Shown here piece after piece: positions 8,849 to 21,000 of a stretch of 64,000 bases of DNA. Origin of the DNA: Beverwykella pulmonaria. Its lineage: Eukaryota > Ascomycota > Dothideomycetes > Pleosporales > Melanommataceae. A program made the translations under genes and the position numbers. The notes beneath the pieces are model-generated. The model saw nothing but the letters and a program-made list of their open reading frames with translations, did no database searches and was not told where the DNA came from. The DNA is taken from NCBI GenBank assembly GCA_001599595.1, contig BCHH01000006.1, forward strand, positions 2,853,960 through 2,917,959, given 5' to 3'. The first letter of the stretch is position 1, and each line of letters begins with the position of its first letter.

Positions 8849-11344
8849 ATGGATCTCTCACCTCTAACAGTGGGGCACCCCTGGCTTGTGAAAAATCCAA
8901 CTATATCTCATCCCAATCTTGGTCATGATACTGGTGGTCTTAGTCTTCAAGATGTTCGAAATTATTATCTACGCGTTGAGGACCCCAATTGCCTTTCGGT
9001 TTCAACTGAGCCCTGGTACCTTCCCGAAGACGAAAATCCGACAGCAAGTTTGTGTGAGCGGTGCCGTTATCTCAATTTTGTTTGGCTTCTTCAGAATCGC
9101 ACAAAACCCAACCACGGCCCCATTCTCTTCCTCCATGACATGTTATCGTGTCGCTTCGAATGCAGCTTCTGCAGTCTAGCTATTTCCGCGCTTTGTGCTG
9201 CAAATGGAGCACACCTAACCGTCGAAGACCTCGGAGACGGAGATAACCTTATTTGTTGTTGGATTTCTTCTGAGCAAACAGAGTCTGGGTCGAAAGCCTG
9301 TACCTTGAGACTTTGGCGAAGACGACATTTCGTAAATGGCGGATATGTTGGCTTTGCGGGGTTTATTCATCAACTAGGCAATGATAACCTCAGTTCTCCC
9401 GGCCGGCGAATTTCACCATCACATGTCGATTTCGATCTACCACGCAGCTGGGTTAGGATTTGCGAAGAGAATCATGACGACTTTGTGGAACAGACACGTT
9501 ATGACGACTTTGTGGAACAGACACGTTATGACGGCTTTGTGGAACAGACACGTTATGACGACCCAAAATTATGGAAAGCCAATGGCTATACCCTCCGAGT
9601 CATTGACCTCCAGGAAAAGTGCGTGAAGGAGGTCGGATACGACACGAGATACGTTATTCTGAGTTACGTGTGGGGCCGCGCCGAACAACTTCTCACACTT
9701 GTCTCTAACTATCAAGATCTGACTTCTGAAGGGGGTCTAGCCCGAGAAGAATATCACAAACGGATTCCTCAGACCATACATGATGCTATGGTTTTTGTGG
9801 CACAACTTGGAGAACGGTACATATGGGTCGATGCATTATGTATCATTCAAGACGGTCCTGACAAAGGTGATCAAATTCAAAATATGGATTCCATCTACCA
9901 CTCCGCAGTGTGGTGTCTCGTTGCCGCTTCTGCTGAGGACGCAAATACACCGTTGCCACGGATTCGTAGGGTAGAGAATGATCCGCTGGCCAGCCAATCA
10001 GACCGCCAGCATACAGTAGAGATCCAGGAGATTGAGCTCGCTGCTGTCTTACCATCACTCTCCGTAACCCTTGAATCTTCGATTTGGAATACGCGTGCGT
10101 GGACTTACCAAGAGAGCGTCTTGTCCAGACGACTTTTAATTGTTTCTAATCACCAAATGTACTTTACATGTCGTCATGGCCACACCTTCTGCGAAGACGC
10201 CAATTTTGAGTTAACTGATAAGCCCGCGACGTTAGGTGAACGGGACGGGCACATTTACGGCATGACGGGAAAAACGAATTTTGAAGTATATGCAGGAGCT
10301 GTTGAGGGGTACACAAACCGCAATATTACGTACAACGAAGATGGATTGAAAGCTTTTGCAGGTGTCTTGTCGTACCTTGAAATAACTTTCCGAGGTTCAT
10401 TTCTATTTGGACTTCCAGACACGGAACTTGACCAAGCGTTGCTCTGGTATCCAAGTTCTGATCAGCACCGGAGACAATCTAGCCAAGGAGAAGATCTATT
10501 TCCTTCATGGAGTTGGGCTGGATGGGTTGGAGGTGTCTGCTATCGGTCCAATCTCGCTCTATCTCGAGTATGGTGGAAACACCCATTCTCAGATGGCTAT
10601 TTCACATCTGAGGAATTTCGAAGACCTGACCCATCAACCTCCGATGCTTTATGGCACCGCCAAACGTGGGTTGAGGACAACCCTAAGGTACCCCAAATGC
10701 TATGGGAGTATGACTCCTGCTACTATGAAATAAATCGGCCAGAACAGCTGTTTTTGCACCCTGTCGGTATACCCACCACCTGGGACAAAATTACCTTTCT
10801 ACCAGGGAGCCAAGTTTTACATTTTCGTGCATTATCTTGCACATTTTATGTCAGTGGAGAACATGGTCACCCTTTGTTTTCCGCCATGACTTCTTGCACG
10901 AACGGGGAGCATAGACTATGCGCTCTCAAGATCTCCAACAAAGCTGGCGTTCTTGTTGGGACAGTTCAAATCGTTGCAAGCAATGCATCGAATTTGAGCC
11001 CAGGGTTGTATGAGTTTATCCGTCTCTCAAGAACTAGACTCACCTCTGACGATACACGACACGACGCTTTCCCGCCCGACTTTGATGAATTTGAAGGAGG
11101 TGGCAAGGAAATTAAAATTATAGCGCCAGGCTCGGATTCAGATGCTGAGGAGATTGAATTCGGCCCAGAAGATTTCATTGAATTCGATTTGGCGCTCTTT
11201 GATGTGAGCATTCCTTGGTGTATCTACAATGTTTTGCTCATTGAAACGAGTAACGGCATGTCAAGAAGAGTCGGACTTGGCAGGGTGCATGTAGATGCCT
11301 TTCTACAGGAGAAGCCATTATGGAAAGATGTTATTTTAGGATGA
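8849..11344 (+). CDS. HET-domain (heterokaryon incompatibility) protein
   Basis: This is a single open frame of 831 aa. The HET domain starts near residue 267 with YVILSYVWG, followed by IPQTIHDAMVFVAQLG, RYIWVDALCIIQD and the classic end block NTRAWTYQE near residue 413. The N-terminal 200 residues carry Cys clusters (CERCRYLNF, CRFECSFCSLA) common in this family. HET proteins trigger self/non-self recognition and programmed cell death when unlike strains fuse; the partner of this one cannot be inferred. Just before the HET domain a 9-aa unit (DDFVEQTRY) is repeated three times, encoded by a near-perfect 27-bp tandem repeat at 9476-9556. The protein ends with a family-like LWKDVILG tail. It lies in the accessory island next to a solo LTR. 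Confidence 0.92.
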   Translation: MDLSPLTVGHPWLVKNPTISHPNLGHDTGGLSLQDVRNYYLRVEDPNCLSVSTEPWYLPEDENPTASLCERCRYLNFVWLLQNRTKPNHGPILFLHDMLSCRFECSFCSLAISALCAANGAHLTVEDLGDGDNLICCWISSEQTESGSKACTLRLWRRRHFVNGGYVGFAGFIHQLGNDNLSSPGRRISPSHVDFDLPRSWVRICEENHDDFVEQTRYDDFVEQTRYDGFVEQTRYDDPKLWKANGYTLRVIDLQEKCVKEVGYDTRYVILSYVWGRAEQLLTLVSNYQDLTSEGGLAREEYHKRIPQTIHDAMVFVAQLGERYIWVDALCIIQDGPDKGDQIQNMDSIYHSAVWCLVAASAEDANTPLPRIRRVENDPLASQSDRQHTVEIQEIELAAVLPSLSVTLESSIWNTRAWTYQESVLSRRLLIVSNHQMYFTCRHGHTFCEDANFELTDKPATLGERDGHIYGMTGKTNFEVYAGAVEGYTNRNITYNEDGLKAFAGVLSYLEITFRGSFLFGLPDTELDQALLWYPSSDQHRRQSSQGEDLFPSWSWAGWVGGVCYRSNLALSRVWWKHPFSDGYFTSEEFRRPDPSTSDALWHRQTWVEDNPKVPQMLWEYDSCYYEINRPEQLFLHPVGIPTTWDKITFLPGSQVLHFRALSCTFYVSGEHGHPLFSAMTSCTNGEHRLCALKISNKAGVLVGTVQIVASNASNLSPGLYEFIRLSRTRLTSDDTRHDAFPPDFDEFEGGGKEIKIIAPGSDSDAEEIEFGPEDFIEFDLALFDVSIPWCIYNVLLIETSNGMSRRVGLGRVHVDAFLQEKPLWKDVILG
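9476..9556 (+). repeat. 27-bp tandem repeat (3 copies) inside the HET gene
   Basis: Three consecutive 27-bp units (9476-9502, 9503-9529, 9530-9556) encode DDFVEQTRY, DDFVEQTRY and DGFVEQTRY. The units differ at one visible base (GAC to GGC). The repeat preserves the reading frame, so copy-number change would lengthen or shorten the linker in front of the HET domain by 9 aa steps. Confidence 0.95.
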
Positions 11345-12026
11345 AGTGCAAGACGGGAGCTGGAAAAGCATGCATAATTACCCCATTTTGCAAGAGTTTC
11401 TGATTCACCTCTACATGCACGCCCAGGGTTGCAGGTGGAGGAGAACGGCGCTTGGATCGTGCTCGAGAAAGTGGGAGGTGAAGATACATTTTTAAGGTTA
11501 GGTTTATTACATGAATGCAGCTGGAATGGACATTGTGGGCCGATTGAGTCGATCGACAATAGTTTGACTGGTGCGAGGCTGAACATCACACCAACATGTC
11601 TTAAAGAAAAATGAGAACGCAAAGTTCTCGATGGATCCTCTACTATGGTTCACTCAACTTATAAACAATGTTTCAACTGCTAGCCACGATGAGATTTCGG
11701 TTGTACAGAAATAGACATGCAGGTGAGATATAAACTTAATCAACAATAAAGATGCGACACGACCTGCGTGAGGGATGGAGGAGATCCTCACGAATTTTTG
11801 CAATGCTAGATCCTGGTTCATCTGTTATGGTTCTCGCGCTCGGTGTGGCGATCAGGGTACTGGGGTAGATTGCATTTAAAGGGAAAGCACCAACTGAAAC
11901 CACAACGAAACACGTTGGTTGGTGTGCATAATTGCTTTCATTTCAAAATCTTCCACGTAAATTCCTTTGCACCATCTTTCTCTTCTTCTAAGCTTTCTAA
12001 ATCTTTCAAGCTTACTAGTTTTCACC
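11345..12026. other. Intergenic region between the HET and SGNH genes
   Basis: It contains the presumed 3' UTR of the HET gene and the promoter of the SGNH hydrolase gene. A 61-codon open frame at 11429-11614 shows no recognisable motif and was not called. Confidence 0.5.
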
Positions 12027-12908
12027 ATGCTGGCGTGGTGTCTAATCCTCAATGGCTTTGCTATATTCTTGACCGCGAGCGCAGTCAACACCACATCAAT
12101 ACCCTTCCGGATAATGCCCGTTGGGGCTTCAGTAACATTCGGAACCGGCTCCACCACTGGGAACAGCTATCGTAAGGACCTTCAAGACCTGATGACTGCC
12201 AACAACATGACCGTCGCCTACGTGGGAAGCAAGAAAGACGGGAATTTCGAAAACAACGCGGTAGAGGCGACTCCCGGATTTGTGATTTCGCAAATCGCCT
12301 CTTCAGTACACAGAGCTCTGCCCAAATTCCTCCCAAATCTGGTCCTGATTGATGCTGGAACGAACAATTGCAACTCGGGCGGGACTGTGCCGGACGCGGG
12401 CGCCAACATCACGAACATCATCGACGATATATTTGCGCAAAGCCCAGGCTCCGCGGTGATTCTAGCCACCGTTCTGGTGAACAGTGATGCAAAGCAGGAC
12501 GCATGTCGGGTGGACGAGAACAAGCAGATCGCGACCCTCGCCGCGACGATGCAAACGGCAGGAAAGAAGCTGGTACTAGTGGACATGCGTGGACCGGATG
12601 GGCCGCTTGTTTCGGATCTTGCTGATGGTCGGCATCCGAATGATGCAGGTTATGTGAAAATGGCCAATGTGTTTTTCCGGGGTATCCAGGAAGTCGTTAG
12701 CAAAGGTCTCTTGTCGCCTCCAGTCAATTCAACTTCGAGCACAGCAAAGTCTAGTGCCGGGACAATTGCTTCTGCCGCCGGAATGGCCGCTTCTTCGCCG
12801 CCCGCTATACTGGCTTCCACCTCCTCTGCAATAACTGGTAAAAGTTTCGACTGGACAATCATATTGGGTGCAATCGTTGCTCTTGGGGCTCGCTATTTTG
12901 TCATGTGA
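12027..12908 (+). CDS. Secreted, probably GPI-anchored SGNH/GDSL hydrolase
   Basis: The chosen ATG (12027, context CACCATGC) gives a good signal peptide (MLAWCLILNGFAIFLTASA). Mature protein motifs fit an SGNH esterase: the block I Ser region (MPVGASVTFG, a GxS variant), a block III Asn-type loop (DAGTNNC), and a C-terminal DGRHPNDAGY block carrying the Asp-x-x-His pair. The fold resembles CE3-type acetylxylan esterases and related lipases. After the catalytic domain comes a Ser/Ala/Thr-rich stretch and a hydrophobic tail with a small-residue site, as in GPI-anchored wall proteins. The substrate is unknown; deacetylation of a polysaccharide is plausible. The open frame extends upstream only from a non-ATG codon. 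Confidence 0.85.
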   Translation: MLAWCLILNGFAIFLTASAVNTTSIPFRIMPVGASVTFGTGSTTGNSYRKDLQDLMTANNMTVAYVGSKKDGNFENNAVEATPGFVISQIASSVHRALPKFLPNLVLIDAGTNNCNSGGTVPDAGANITNIIDDIFAQSPGSAVILATVLVNSDAKQDACRVDENKQIATLAATMQTAGKKLVLVDMRGPDGPLVSDLADGRHPNDAGYVKMANVFFRGIQEVVSKGLLSPPVNSTSSTAKSSAGTIASAAGMAASSPPAILASTSSAITGKSFDWTIILGAIVALGARYFVM

Positions 12909-13587
12909 GAAGCTTATGTGGAGCGAGAAGGGTAATACTGAGCGCTGGAATTAGGAGCGCAAGATAGTAGTAATGAAAGACTTTGAGTCTAGAACTCCTC
13001 GCCATCGACCATGGTACTCGGACTATCTCTGCCTGCTACCCCTTTGAAATCGAGCTCCAACGGAGCTGGCCAAGTTGGAGCTGAAGGACTGAACTTGAGC
13101 CAAGCGTGCGAGTTGGAGCTCAAAGGGCAAAGGAGATGAAGCTCGAGCGACGAAAGGCGAATTCCCAAACAGGAAGTGCATGAGACAAACGTGGTGTTGA
13201 GGTGGCGCAAATCCCCGCAGCCGGCATGCAGTATCCCCTCGCACCTGCCGCCGTATACCGAGATCTCCCGTTTCGTTCCATCGCACTCAACAACGCAGCA
13301 ATACCTCAGTCTCTTGCATGGAGATTGTTCATCTGAGGCGACTCAGCGGCGCCGAATCGCGCCGGGCAAATGACACCAGACCGGAGTTGGATTACTCACG
13401 CGCGCGTTCACAAGCTCCTATGCCTCGGCTCAGGGCCGGCTCACGAGTCCCCCACAAGCTGTCTCAAGTCTCGACGTCCGCTATGTCAACACCTGCACTG
13501 CTGCTCTAAACGCTTTTCTTGCGACCTCCGTTTCTTCGTTTCCCTTCCTCCCGTTGACCTCTTACACATACTGTCATCACTTCCAGC
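12909..13587. other. Intergenic region between the SGNH and nitronate monooxygenase genes
   Basis: No gene is recognised. Around 13040-13120 the words GAGCT and GTTGGAGCT recur on both strands, a local low-complexity feature. The rest is CT-rich close to 13588, typical of a fungal promoter and 5' UTR. Confidence 0.5.
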
Positions 13588-14755
<1,168 letters not shown>

Positions 14756-17700
14756 AACGCTAGATGTGTAGATTACGTAGACGGTATATCAATGCATGCA
14801 CACATTTACATATACCCATGACCTCTGTACTTTCCTTGTGCGAGAATCATCGAAGTCGACGCTTCGAGCTCACCGGTCAATCCATCTGAAGGCGAGACGC
14901 TTACGGTTGGAGTAGCTGAGTCTTCGCCCCCTACCTTGCTGACCATGGAGCTGAGGAGGGATATTAAATCCAGACCAAATGGCTAAGATGCATAGAAACG
15001 GACTGGACTTCTCCGTGGAAGGAATAGTGCACGATTGATATAGAAGGTGTACGGTCGGGTTGCCTGACAGTTGAAATAGTGATTTGAATGAATGTGCGGG
15101 TGTATTGCTTCCGTTATAAACAGATAGCGCGTATACGTGGATAGGGTGAAGCAGCAGATTTGCACTAAAAAGCAGTTATTTTCACGAGCAGGGTGCATTC
15201 TATCATTGTAATTAATGTATTGATATCTACCCAAGGAAGTTGTCTTGACACCAAAATTCATATTCCAAAGCCACCGTCATAACTCGTATCATTCGTAACA
15301 CATCTCAATATATTCTTCTATTAACTACATCCAGTGATTGTAGTGTTACAATGCCGCGCAGCATTCCTAGCGAGTGTGATAGTCGGTCAAACCTTCGAAG
15401 TGGAGGCGGTGGCAGTGCATCCCCCCGCGTGCATCCCAAAGCACACCATCTTGTCGTGTGTCTCCATGCATAATTTGCAACGATTGCCTCGCATTTTGAA
15501 TGTTCCATACGTGATTCTGCCTTGCAGGATCTCGGCCACACCTGTTCGAGCGGTCTCTCTGTCGTCCCCTTACATTATCTCCCGTTCTGTGTATTCGTGG
15601 GTGTTGTGTGTGACGACGAGGTTGGAGAGGTTGTAGAGACCGATGTCGAGGATTTCTGTGGTTGGAAAAAGGGGTGTTGTGTGTTCGCGGCTCCGTCAGG
15701 CGAAGGGACGTGTGTGACTTGAAATGAGAAGCGGATAGGGGCCATTGAGTACATAATGTGTTGTTGGATTTGGTATTGAGAGGAAATGTAGTTCTTGCGT
15801 GAGAAAGAATGGAGAATGGACTGAAGAGAAGTGCGTAATATAAGAAGATGTAGCAAGAAAAAGATAAGTACTACAGTTAATGACTTTCGTGCACGCAAGG
15901 AAAGAAGTGGCGGAAATCGTGACGTGGAGTGAATAGAAAAGCAAGTCTGCCTCACCCGCGACCAAAACGTCTAATTATATACCCTTGCAGCAACCACGCC
16001 CTTTACACCACCGCACATGACACCGCGTCACTCGCCTACCTTATGTTACGCACCCAAAGACGTAAGTTCGTTGCAGCCTGGCGCGGAAGGCGTCGATTAG
16101 TAAATGGGTCGTTAGCGCGATGCCTGTCTGCCTGCCAAGGAGTGGAGTTTAAAGATCTTTAAGTGGCTGCAAATTTTATGGACAGTTATTGGAGAAGCGG
16201 GGGGGCTTTCTAGGATGGACATGGAACGTGAGTCCCCTGTGCAAACTTTCGAGTAACGCAAGTTCAAGTTCGTGGCTGAGCAGTGAAGTGGGGTGAGTCA
16301 ATCGGGAGGTTTGGTTCGTAAAGCCTCGGAGAATGATCATGATCTCGTAGTGAAAGGTTTGGGCTAAATGACAGCACTAGACAAGTCTGACTTGAGGAGT
16401 GAGGTTGAGATGGTAAGATACTGTAGGTTTGGACGGTGACGTGCAGGTGTGTCGGTCGGGTCGCAGAACAGGTCGCAGTTCGGAGCACGTGGGTTCGCTG
16501 ACGTAAGCACGCACGCATCTTAGTGGTCGGGTGTCGCAACCTAGAAAGTACGCAGCCCTTGGCATAACGTGCTGCTTCTTCATTCTAGTAGGGGTTTTCA
16601 TGAGCGGCGGACTGGCTGTGCTGAAATACAGATTGCAATACGGCAATTAAGGAGAGCTGCCCAGACGCTATCAGCCTTTGAAAGCGCCCGAAGTTTGGTG
16701 TTGAAATTGTTGCCAAGAGTGCGGTGAAAACGCTAGGAAATCGGGTCCAGGAATGGAATAGCTCAGCAAGACGTCAGAGTGAATTGGAAGAGTGCAAGTG
16801 TGAGTCAGAAAGGGCTGTAAAATGCAGACCGCCCTTTACTTCGATCCCTTTGGTCGAGGGCTGCATCGCTGCAGGCTGGATTGCTTTTTGATATGAGTGA
16901 AGTTGAGTCATTTTCGTCCATCCCATCGGGATCCCGCTTTTGGCGTGCCAAGAAGATCGCTGGAAAGACGGGACGACTTCGGATACTGAAAAGCATGCGG
17001 AATCCATGCCAAACACGGTAGGGGTAGAAACCCAAAAGTACATGAAGCCATAACAGTACACATACATATTGTCTGGAGACTCGATATCCGAATTCCGCTG
17101 TTCCGCCAAGCCAAGCAACTCTCGACAGAGGTTAGCATCCCAGTCTTGAGCGCGGTGAACAATGTCTAGAGCGGAAGCAATTGGTAAGAAGGACATCGGG
17201 AATACTGCAGAGCAGAGAGCAAAGAGCGAAGACGGTGGTACATCAGTCTTCCGTAAGCGAATGGACTCGGGACCCGCGGTGGGCGAAGCTGGAGTGCAAA
17301 AGTAGAGAACGTGTAAGGTAATCTCAGAATTATATGGCGGGAATGTGGACATCTGGGAACGATGACAAACGCGGAGTGGGGCCTGTGGAGCTTCGCCGCC
17401 TTACGCGAGCCGCTATCAGTCCAAACAATTTTGTCGTTCGGCATCTTAGGTGTCCGGTTCCGCGCATCGCATTTAGTTATTTCGTTATCATGACAAAAAG
17501 AGTTGCTTTCAACAATGGGGGTGATGCAATTGGAAATGGAAATTACCCCGGAGAGCTCGCTAGTAGGGACTGGATGGCCATTGTTCGGTTCGCAACTACA
17601 ATAGCACTGTAGTAGCCGGTCCTCGAATAACGTTGCGCCAAAAGCCTCTGCCTGTAGGCCACTCCACATGGTCATTATGAGTCGTACATGACGCAATGAA

Positions 17701-18078
17701 GTGGAATTGCACAGCATACTCCGTCCGCAAAGCGTCCGCTGAAGAATTCCAACTCTGTGTATAGCGTCTTGTCCTTCAACCCTGCCCCCCTCCCATCCCC
17801 GTCGGGTGGGATCTGCCGACTAGCGCCCGCCCTTGTGAAGTGACCCACCTCATGCCGTAGTTTCACGGCTTTAACTTTTTTTACTATCTTAACCGCGTCT
17901 CCTCCATTTGCGGTTTCGTTTTCTCTCTCCTTTTATCCACTCTCTCACTTTTCCTTCTGGGACTTATTCACTTACGCCCTGCAGCATCGGACTGCCCCCT
18001 TGTAATTGCGCAGCATTTCCCGGCAACCAGGACGTTCAGGAACCACGCAGGGGGCGCCTTTGCACTCGGTCCAGTGTC
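14756..18078. other. 3.3 kb gene-poor stretch upstream of the PDR transporter
   Basis: No convincing gene. One weak candidate lies on the minus strand at about 15350-15745: a frame starting MAPIRFSFQVTHVPSP and, in another frame, a coherent-looking segment with GRITYGTFKMRG and CKLCMETHDKMVCF ending in a stop. They could be two exons or a decayed small gene, but no splice pair joins them cleanly. A 192-codon minus-strand frame at 16774-17352 has no recognisable motif. The CT-rich stretch before 18079 is typical of a fungal promoter and 5' UTR. Confidence 0.4.
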
Positions 18079-21000
18079 ATGGATACACAATCGCCTCCCA
18101 GCAACGCGTCTACACAGGAAGAATCCGACGGCGTCACATACGAGGCAATCCACTCGGATCGAAACCACCAAGAACGCGACCGCAATAGCATCTCCACCGT
18201 CACCAGCACCGACAATGCGCCCCATTTGTCGCAAAAGTACAATGAGAAGAGCGGCGTAGTCACTACTAGTAGCGGGGTCAACGTCGCCCGTGCCGAGGCC
18301 GATTTTGCAGAGCTCAGCAAAGCGCTCTCGCGCTCAAGCAACATTGAGCGCAAGCTGAGCCGCACCCAGAGCCGGCAAAGTCGAAGGAATCACGCCATCG
18401 CCGATGTTGAGAAGGGACAAGACGAGTCGGAAGCATCATCTGAGGAGCCCTTTGATTTGGAAACGGTCCTGAGGGGCAACCGCGATGAGGAAGAGGCTGC
18501 AGGAATCAAATCTAAGCACATTGGGGTCGTTTGGGATGGACTGACGGTCAGTGGAAGTAAGTGTAGTCTTTGGCGCAACGGGTAGGATGCATGTTAACAG
18601 ACCTCTAGTTGGCGGGGTGAAGAATTACGTCAAGGTAAGCGACCAACAATGCGCCCGTGCCCCGCATACTGCAGCGGAAGCTGACTTGAATCTAAGACAT
18701 TTCCCGATGCCTTCGTATCGTTCTTCAATGTTTATGAAACATTCAAGAGCGTGTTGGGGATGGGCAAGAAGGGAAGGGAGTTTGACATTCTCAAAAACTT
18801 CAAGGGCGTTGCAAAGCCCGGTGAGATGGTGCTCGTACTGGGCAGGCCAGGATCAGGCTGCACGACGTTTCTCAAAGTAATCAGTAATCAGCGTTATGGA
18901 TATACCAAGGTGGACGGCAATGTTCTCTACGGCCCATTCGACAGTGACCTATTCGAGAAGCGGTACAGGGGCGAGGCCGTATACTGCGAGGAGGAGGAGA
19001 ACCATCATGCAAGTCTCCTTCATTTCGACTGTATCTTTACCAGCACTGACAGACAGTAGCCTACTCTCACTGTTGGTCAAACGCTCGACTTCGCATTGGA
19101 GACCAAAGTCCCTGGAAAGCGCCCAGCAGGCCTGTCGCGCAAAGAATTCAAGGAGAAGGTCATTGACCTGATGCTTAAGATGTTTAACATTGAGCATACC
19201 AAGAACACAATTGTCGGCAACCCCTTCGTTCGCGGTATTAGTGGAGGTAGGCCAGTTCTGTAGTAGCTCCTTGGCATGAGACTGACAATAGAAAAGGCGA
19301 GCGCAAGCGCGTCTCCATCGCGGAAACTATGATCACAGGCGCATCCCTGATATCGTGGGATAATTCGACACGCGGTCTAGACGCTTCGACTGCGGTCGAC
19401 TATGCGCGCTCTCTGAGAGTGCTGACGAATATTTACAAGACCACCACCTTCGTCTCCCTCTATCAAGCATCTGAAAACATCTACAATGTCTTTGACAAGG
19501 TTATGGTCATTGACAGTGGCCGCCAGGTCTACTACGGACCCGCAAACGAAGCTCGCGCCTACTTCGAGGGCCTTGGCTTTCTTGAAAAGCCTCGCCAGAC
19601 CTCTCCCGACTATCTGACTGGATGCACGGATCCATTTGAACGGGAATACAAAGCCGGAAAAAGCGAGAAGGATGTCCCGAGCACTCCGGACGACCTAGCC
19701 GAGGCCTTCAATAGGTCGGCAATCGCTGCTCGGAACAATGTGGAAATGGAAGAGTACCACAAGAGGATGGTGGAGGAGAAGCACGTCTACGACGAGTTCG
19801 AGATCGCTGTCACCGAGAGCAAACGACATGCTTCGAAGAAGTCGGTCTATTCGATTCCTTTCTATCTCCAACTCTGGGCCCTGGCCAAGCGACAATTCCT
19901 CCTGAAGTGGCAGGACAAATTCTCCCTCGTTGTTTCCTGGATCACCTCGATTGTCATTGCCATTGTCACCGGTACTGTCTGGCTCAACATTCCCGATACC
20001 TCCGCAGGTGCCTTCACCCGAGGCGGTGTTCTCTTTATTGCTCTTCTTTTCAACGCATTCCAAGCCTTTTCGGAACTGGCTTCCACCATGTTGGGAAGAC
20101 CAATTATCAACAAGCATCGTGCCTTCACTTTCCATCGTCCTTCGGCCCTCTGGATAGCACAGATTGGAGTTGACTTGCTTTTCTCGACCGCCCAGATTCT
20201 CGTCTTCAGCATCATCGTGTACTTCATGACTGGTCTTGTCCGCGACGCTGGTGCCTTCTTCATCTTTGTGCTGATGATCATCACCGGATACCTCGCCATG
20301 ACGCTATTCTTCCGAACAGTTGGGTGTCTCTGTCCTGACTTTGACGTGGCCATTCGTCTTGCTGCCACCATAATCACTCTGTTTGTCTTGACTTCCGGCT
20401 ATCTGATTCAGTATCAGTCGGAGCAAGTTTGGCTGAGATGGATCTTCTACATCAACGCCTTAGGTCTCGGTTTTTCGGCGCTGATGATGAACGAGTTTGG
20501 AAGGCTAGATTTGACGTGCGAGGGTTCATCCTTAATTCCATATGGACCCGGCTACGACGATATCAACTCTCAAGTTTGCACGCTTCCGGGCAGTCAAGCA
20601 GGCTCAAACATCGTTTCCGGCACGGATTACATTAAGCTCGCGTTCTCCTACGAAGTGGCTGATCTTTGGAGAAACTGGGGCATCATGATTGTGCTTATTG
20701 TTGGCTTTTTGCTCGCAAATGCCTTTCTCGGTGAGTTCGTGAAGTGGGGAGCCGGAGGACGAACTGTCACCTACTTTGTGAAAGAAAACAAGGAACTGCA
20801 GGACTTGAATGCCAAGCTTCGCGAGAAGAGAGACAAGAGGAACCGAAAAGAAGCCGACTCAGACGCCAGCTCGGGTCTCAAAATTGCTTCCAAGGCGGTC
20901 CTAACATGGGAAAACCTATGCTATGACGTTCCCGTCCCGTCTGGCAATCTCCGATTGCTCAACAACATCTACGGATACGTCAAACCAGGCCAACTTACCG

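Noticed and set aside
10762..10775. GTCGGTATACCC inside the HET gene as a third LTR fragment
   Set aside because: Only about 12 bp match the LTR start and the rest does not align; it sits within a coding region in frame.
16774..17352. 192-codon minus-strand frame as a gene
   Set aside because: No motif, no plausible splice partners and overlapping frames in the same region; it looks like a chance frame.
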